From positions 1 to 7,898 of the forward strand of contig DGSB01000093.1 in the NCBI GenBank assembly GCA_002390045.1: a stretch of DNA of 7,898 nt. Direction: 5' to 3'. The notes under the pieces are model-generated. The model was not told the DNA's origin, made no database searches, and worked only from the letters and a program-made list of their open reading frames with translations. Origin of the DNA: Fibrobacter sp. UBA4373. GTDB taxonomy: Bacteria; Fibrobacterota; Fibrobacteria; Fibrobacterales; Fibrobacteraceae. Shown here one piece after another: positions 6,813-7,898 of this stretch; position 1 is the stretch's first letter, and each line of letters begins with the position of its first letter. The position numbers and the translations under genes were made by a program.

Positions 6813-6837
6813 TAAAGATAGCTTTTTTGTATCTTTA
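6813..6837. promoter_or_regulatory. Divergent promoter region with inverted TATCTTTA elements
   Basis: TAAAGATA at 6813-6820 and TATCTTTA at 6830-6837 form a perfect 8-bp inverted repeat around nine T-rich bases. Read outward, each arm is TATCTTTA: it ends 4 bases before the ATG of the ABC gene (minus) and 7 bases before the ATG of batD (plus). Each resembles the Bacteroidetes -7 box TAnnTTTG with one mismatch. If they are -10/-7 boxes, both mRNAs start at or within a few bases of the start codon. No good -35 is seen on either side. A regulator operator is an alternative reading. Confidence 0.45.
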
Positions 6838-6844
6838 GGACGTT

Positions 6845-7898
6845 ATGAAACGCTTTCTATTTATTCTTCTTTTAGGTGCTGTTATTGCGCAGGCGCGCAT
6901 CAGTTTAGATTACAGCACCGACCGCATTGAAGCGGGTGCAAATTTCGATATCCGACTGAATATTCCTCTTCGCGAACTCGCAGAAAATCGGGACGTTCCC
7001 AAGTTCGTCGCACAAAACGGCTTCACATTCCGCGGCATGGATTCCACCGATACGCGAATCGAGGATTTTTTCGGCAGAGGCTATCCCATTCGCCAATACA
7101 GTTTTAAGCTGACCGCGCCGGCAAAAACCGGAAGGAGAATCGCGGGTATCATCACGTGGAAAATCGAAGGCCAGGAATATGAAATTTCACGTCCGGCAGT
7201 TGATGTGCAAAAGTCTTACGACGACGCTGCCGTCAACGTTTCTCTCACCCCGAGCAAAAAAACGGTCTACGAAGGCGAACAGCTTTCGGTCACTTTATCG
7301 ATCCACACCTTTGAACATTTCCAGGGAAACCTAAGCGCAACCAGCATGGACATCGGAAGCGATTTCATCGCCCACCGTTCCGATCTTTCCGAGCTCAAAT
7401 TCACCCCGATTCCAGACGCACCGCGTGAAGCTCAGGGAAGCGCGAAGTTCGCCTGGATTTCTCCGCTCAAAACGGGATCCGTTTCGATTCCGGCATTCAA
7501 GTTTAAATACATGAAAGTCGGCAAGCCCAAAATCGTAGAAAAGAACCAGTCTCATGGCGGATTTTCCATGAGCTTCAAGAGCATCCAACAAGAACCGGAA
7601 GAAGCCGAAGCCCAAACCGCCCCGATTTCGATTACCGTCCTTCCGCTGCCCTCGCAAAACAAGCCCAAAGACTTTACCGGCATGGTCGGCAATTACAATT
7701 TCAAAGCCTCGTTCGACAAGGATTCTTTAGCCCTCGGCGACGCCCTCACGCTCTCCATCCAAATTTCGGGCGACGGCAAACCGGGAACGATTACCGACCC
7801 GAAACTCCCCGACTTTTCGGACTTCCGCACCGTTCCGCCAGAAACCGACATCAAAAAGAAGATTTCTAACGGGAAAGTCATCACCACCAAAAACATCC
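6845..7898 (+). CDS. batD: BatD aerotolerance family protein (partial, C-terminus off the right edge)
   Basis: The frame is open from ATG at 6845 to the window edge (351 codons). A Sec signal peptide is clear: MKRFLF, a hydrophobic core, and AQA at 15-17 as the probable cleavage site. The mature part is a series of beta-sandwich-like segments, each with an 'xxxGexlxlxlxi' strand pattern: RIEAGANFDIRLNI (27-40), VYEGEQLSVTLSI (141-153) and LALGDALTLSIQISGDG (295-311). The segment LPLPSQNKP-KDFTGMVGNY (266-284) followed by SGDGKPGTI and DPKLPDF is the hallmark of BatD (Pfam 'oxygen tolerance' family). BatD proteins are membrane-anchored periplasmic partners of the von Willebrand-domain proteins BatA and BatB. 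The C-terminal membrane helix expected of the family lies beyond the window. A ribosome-binding-like AGGA (6837-6840) lies four bases before the ATG. The neighbour upstream is an unrelated ABC ATPase. Confidence 0.85.
   Translation, partial: MKRFLFILLLGAVIAQARISLDYSTDRIEAGANFDIRLNIPLRELAENRDVPKFVAQNGFTFRGMDSTDTRIEDFFGRGYPIRQYSFKLTAPAKTGRRIAGIITWKIEGQEYEISRPAVDVQKSYDDAAVNVSLTPSKKTVYEGEQLSVTLSIHTFEHFQGNLSATSMDIGSDFIAHRSDLSELKFTPIPDAPREAQGSAKFAWISPLKTGSVSIPAFKFKYMKVGKPKIVEKNQSHGGFSMSFKSIQQEPEEAEAQTAPISITVLPLPSQNKPKDFTGMVGNYNFKASFDKDSLALGDALTLSIQISGDGKPGTITDPKLPDFSDFRTVPPETDIKKKISNGKVITTKNI

Noticed and set aside
6905..7657. Minus-strand frames opposite batD
   Set aside because: They overlap a continuous plus-strand frame with a signal peptide and BatD hallmark segments, so they are shadows.

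Overview
This window looks like bacterial chromosome from the Fibrobacter side of the FCB group. The evidence is a short primary-type sigma-70 factor without region 1.1, a BatD homologue, a paired Mrp and DUF971 gene, and abundant TPR envelope proteins. Base composition is near 50% GC by eye. The taxonomic placement is an inference from protein style, not a search result. Coding density is very high, no intergenic gap exceeds about 55 bases, and there are no RNA genes, mobile elements or CRISPR arrays.

Left block (1-5009), all on the minus strand and read right to left: mrp (Fe-S cluster carrier ATPase), a DUF971 zinc-binding-like protein, a sigma-70 factor, a membrane-anchored TPR protein, and a TPR lipoprotein that runs off the left edge. 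Two of the four junctions are TAATG stop-start overlaps (mrp/DUF971 and sigma/TPR), the DUF971/sigma gap is 53 bases and the TPR/lipoprotein gap is 16 bases. This looks like one operon or two nested ones, with a possible internal promoter before the sigma gene.

Middle block: crcB (fluoride channel, plus strand, 5044-5415) diverges from mrp. It converges tail to tail, with a 4-base gap, on a tandem ABC ATPase of the ModF/PhrA type (5420-6808, minus).

Right block: batD (plus strand, from 6845, cut by the right edge) diverges from the ABC gene across only 36 bases. That gap holds a perfect 8-bp inverted repeat, TAAAGATA...TATCTTTA. The same TATCTTT word lies just upstream of mrp and resembles the -7 element (TAnnTTTG) of Bacteroidetes promoters. 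If these are promoter elements, the ABC and batD mRNAs would have almost no leader.

The two edge genes (lipoprotein and batD) were read directly from the sequence as open frames without a stop inside the window. I see no clear new defence or mobile system. The points most worth a second look are the shared TATCTTT elements, the degenerate first half of the ABC ATPase, the split Mrp/DUF971 pair beside a sigma factor, and the uncharacterised C-terminal part of the TPR membrane protein.
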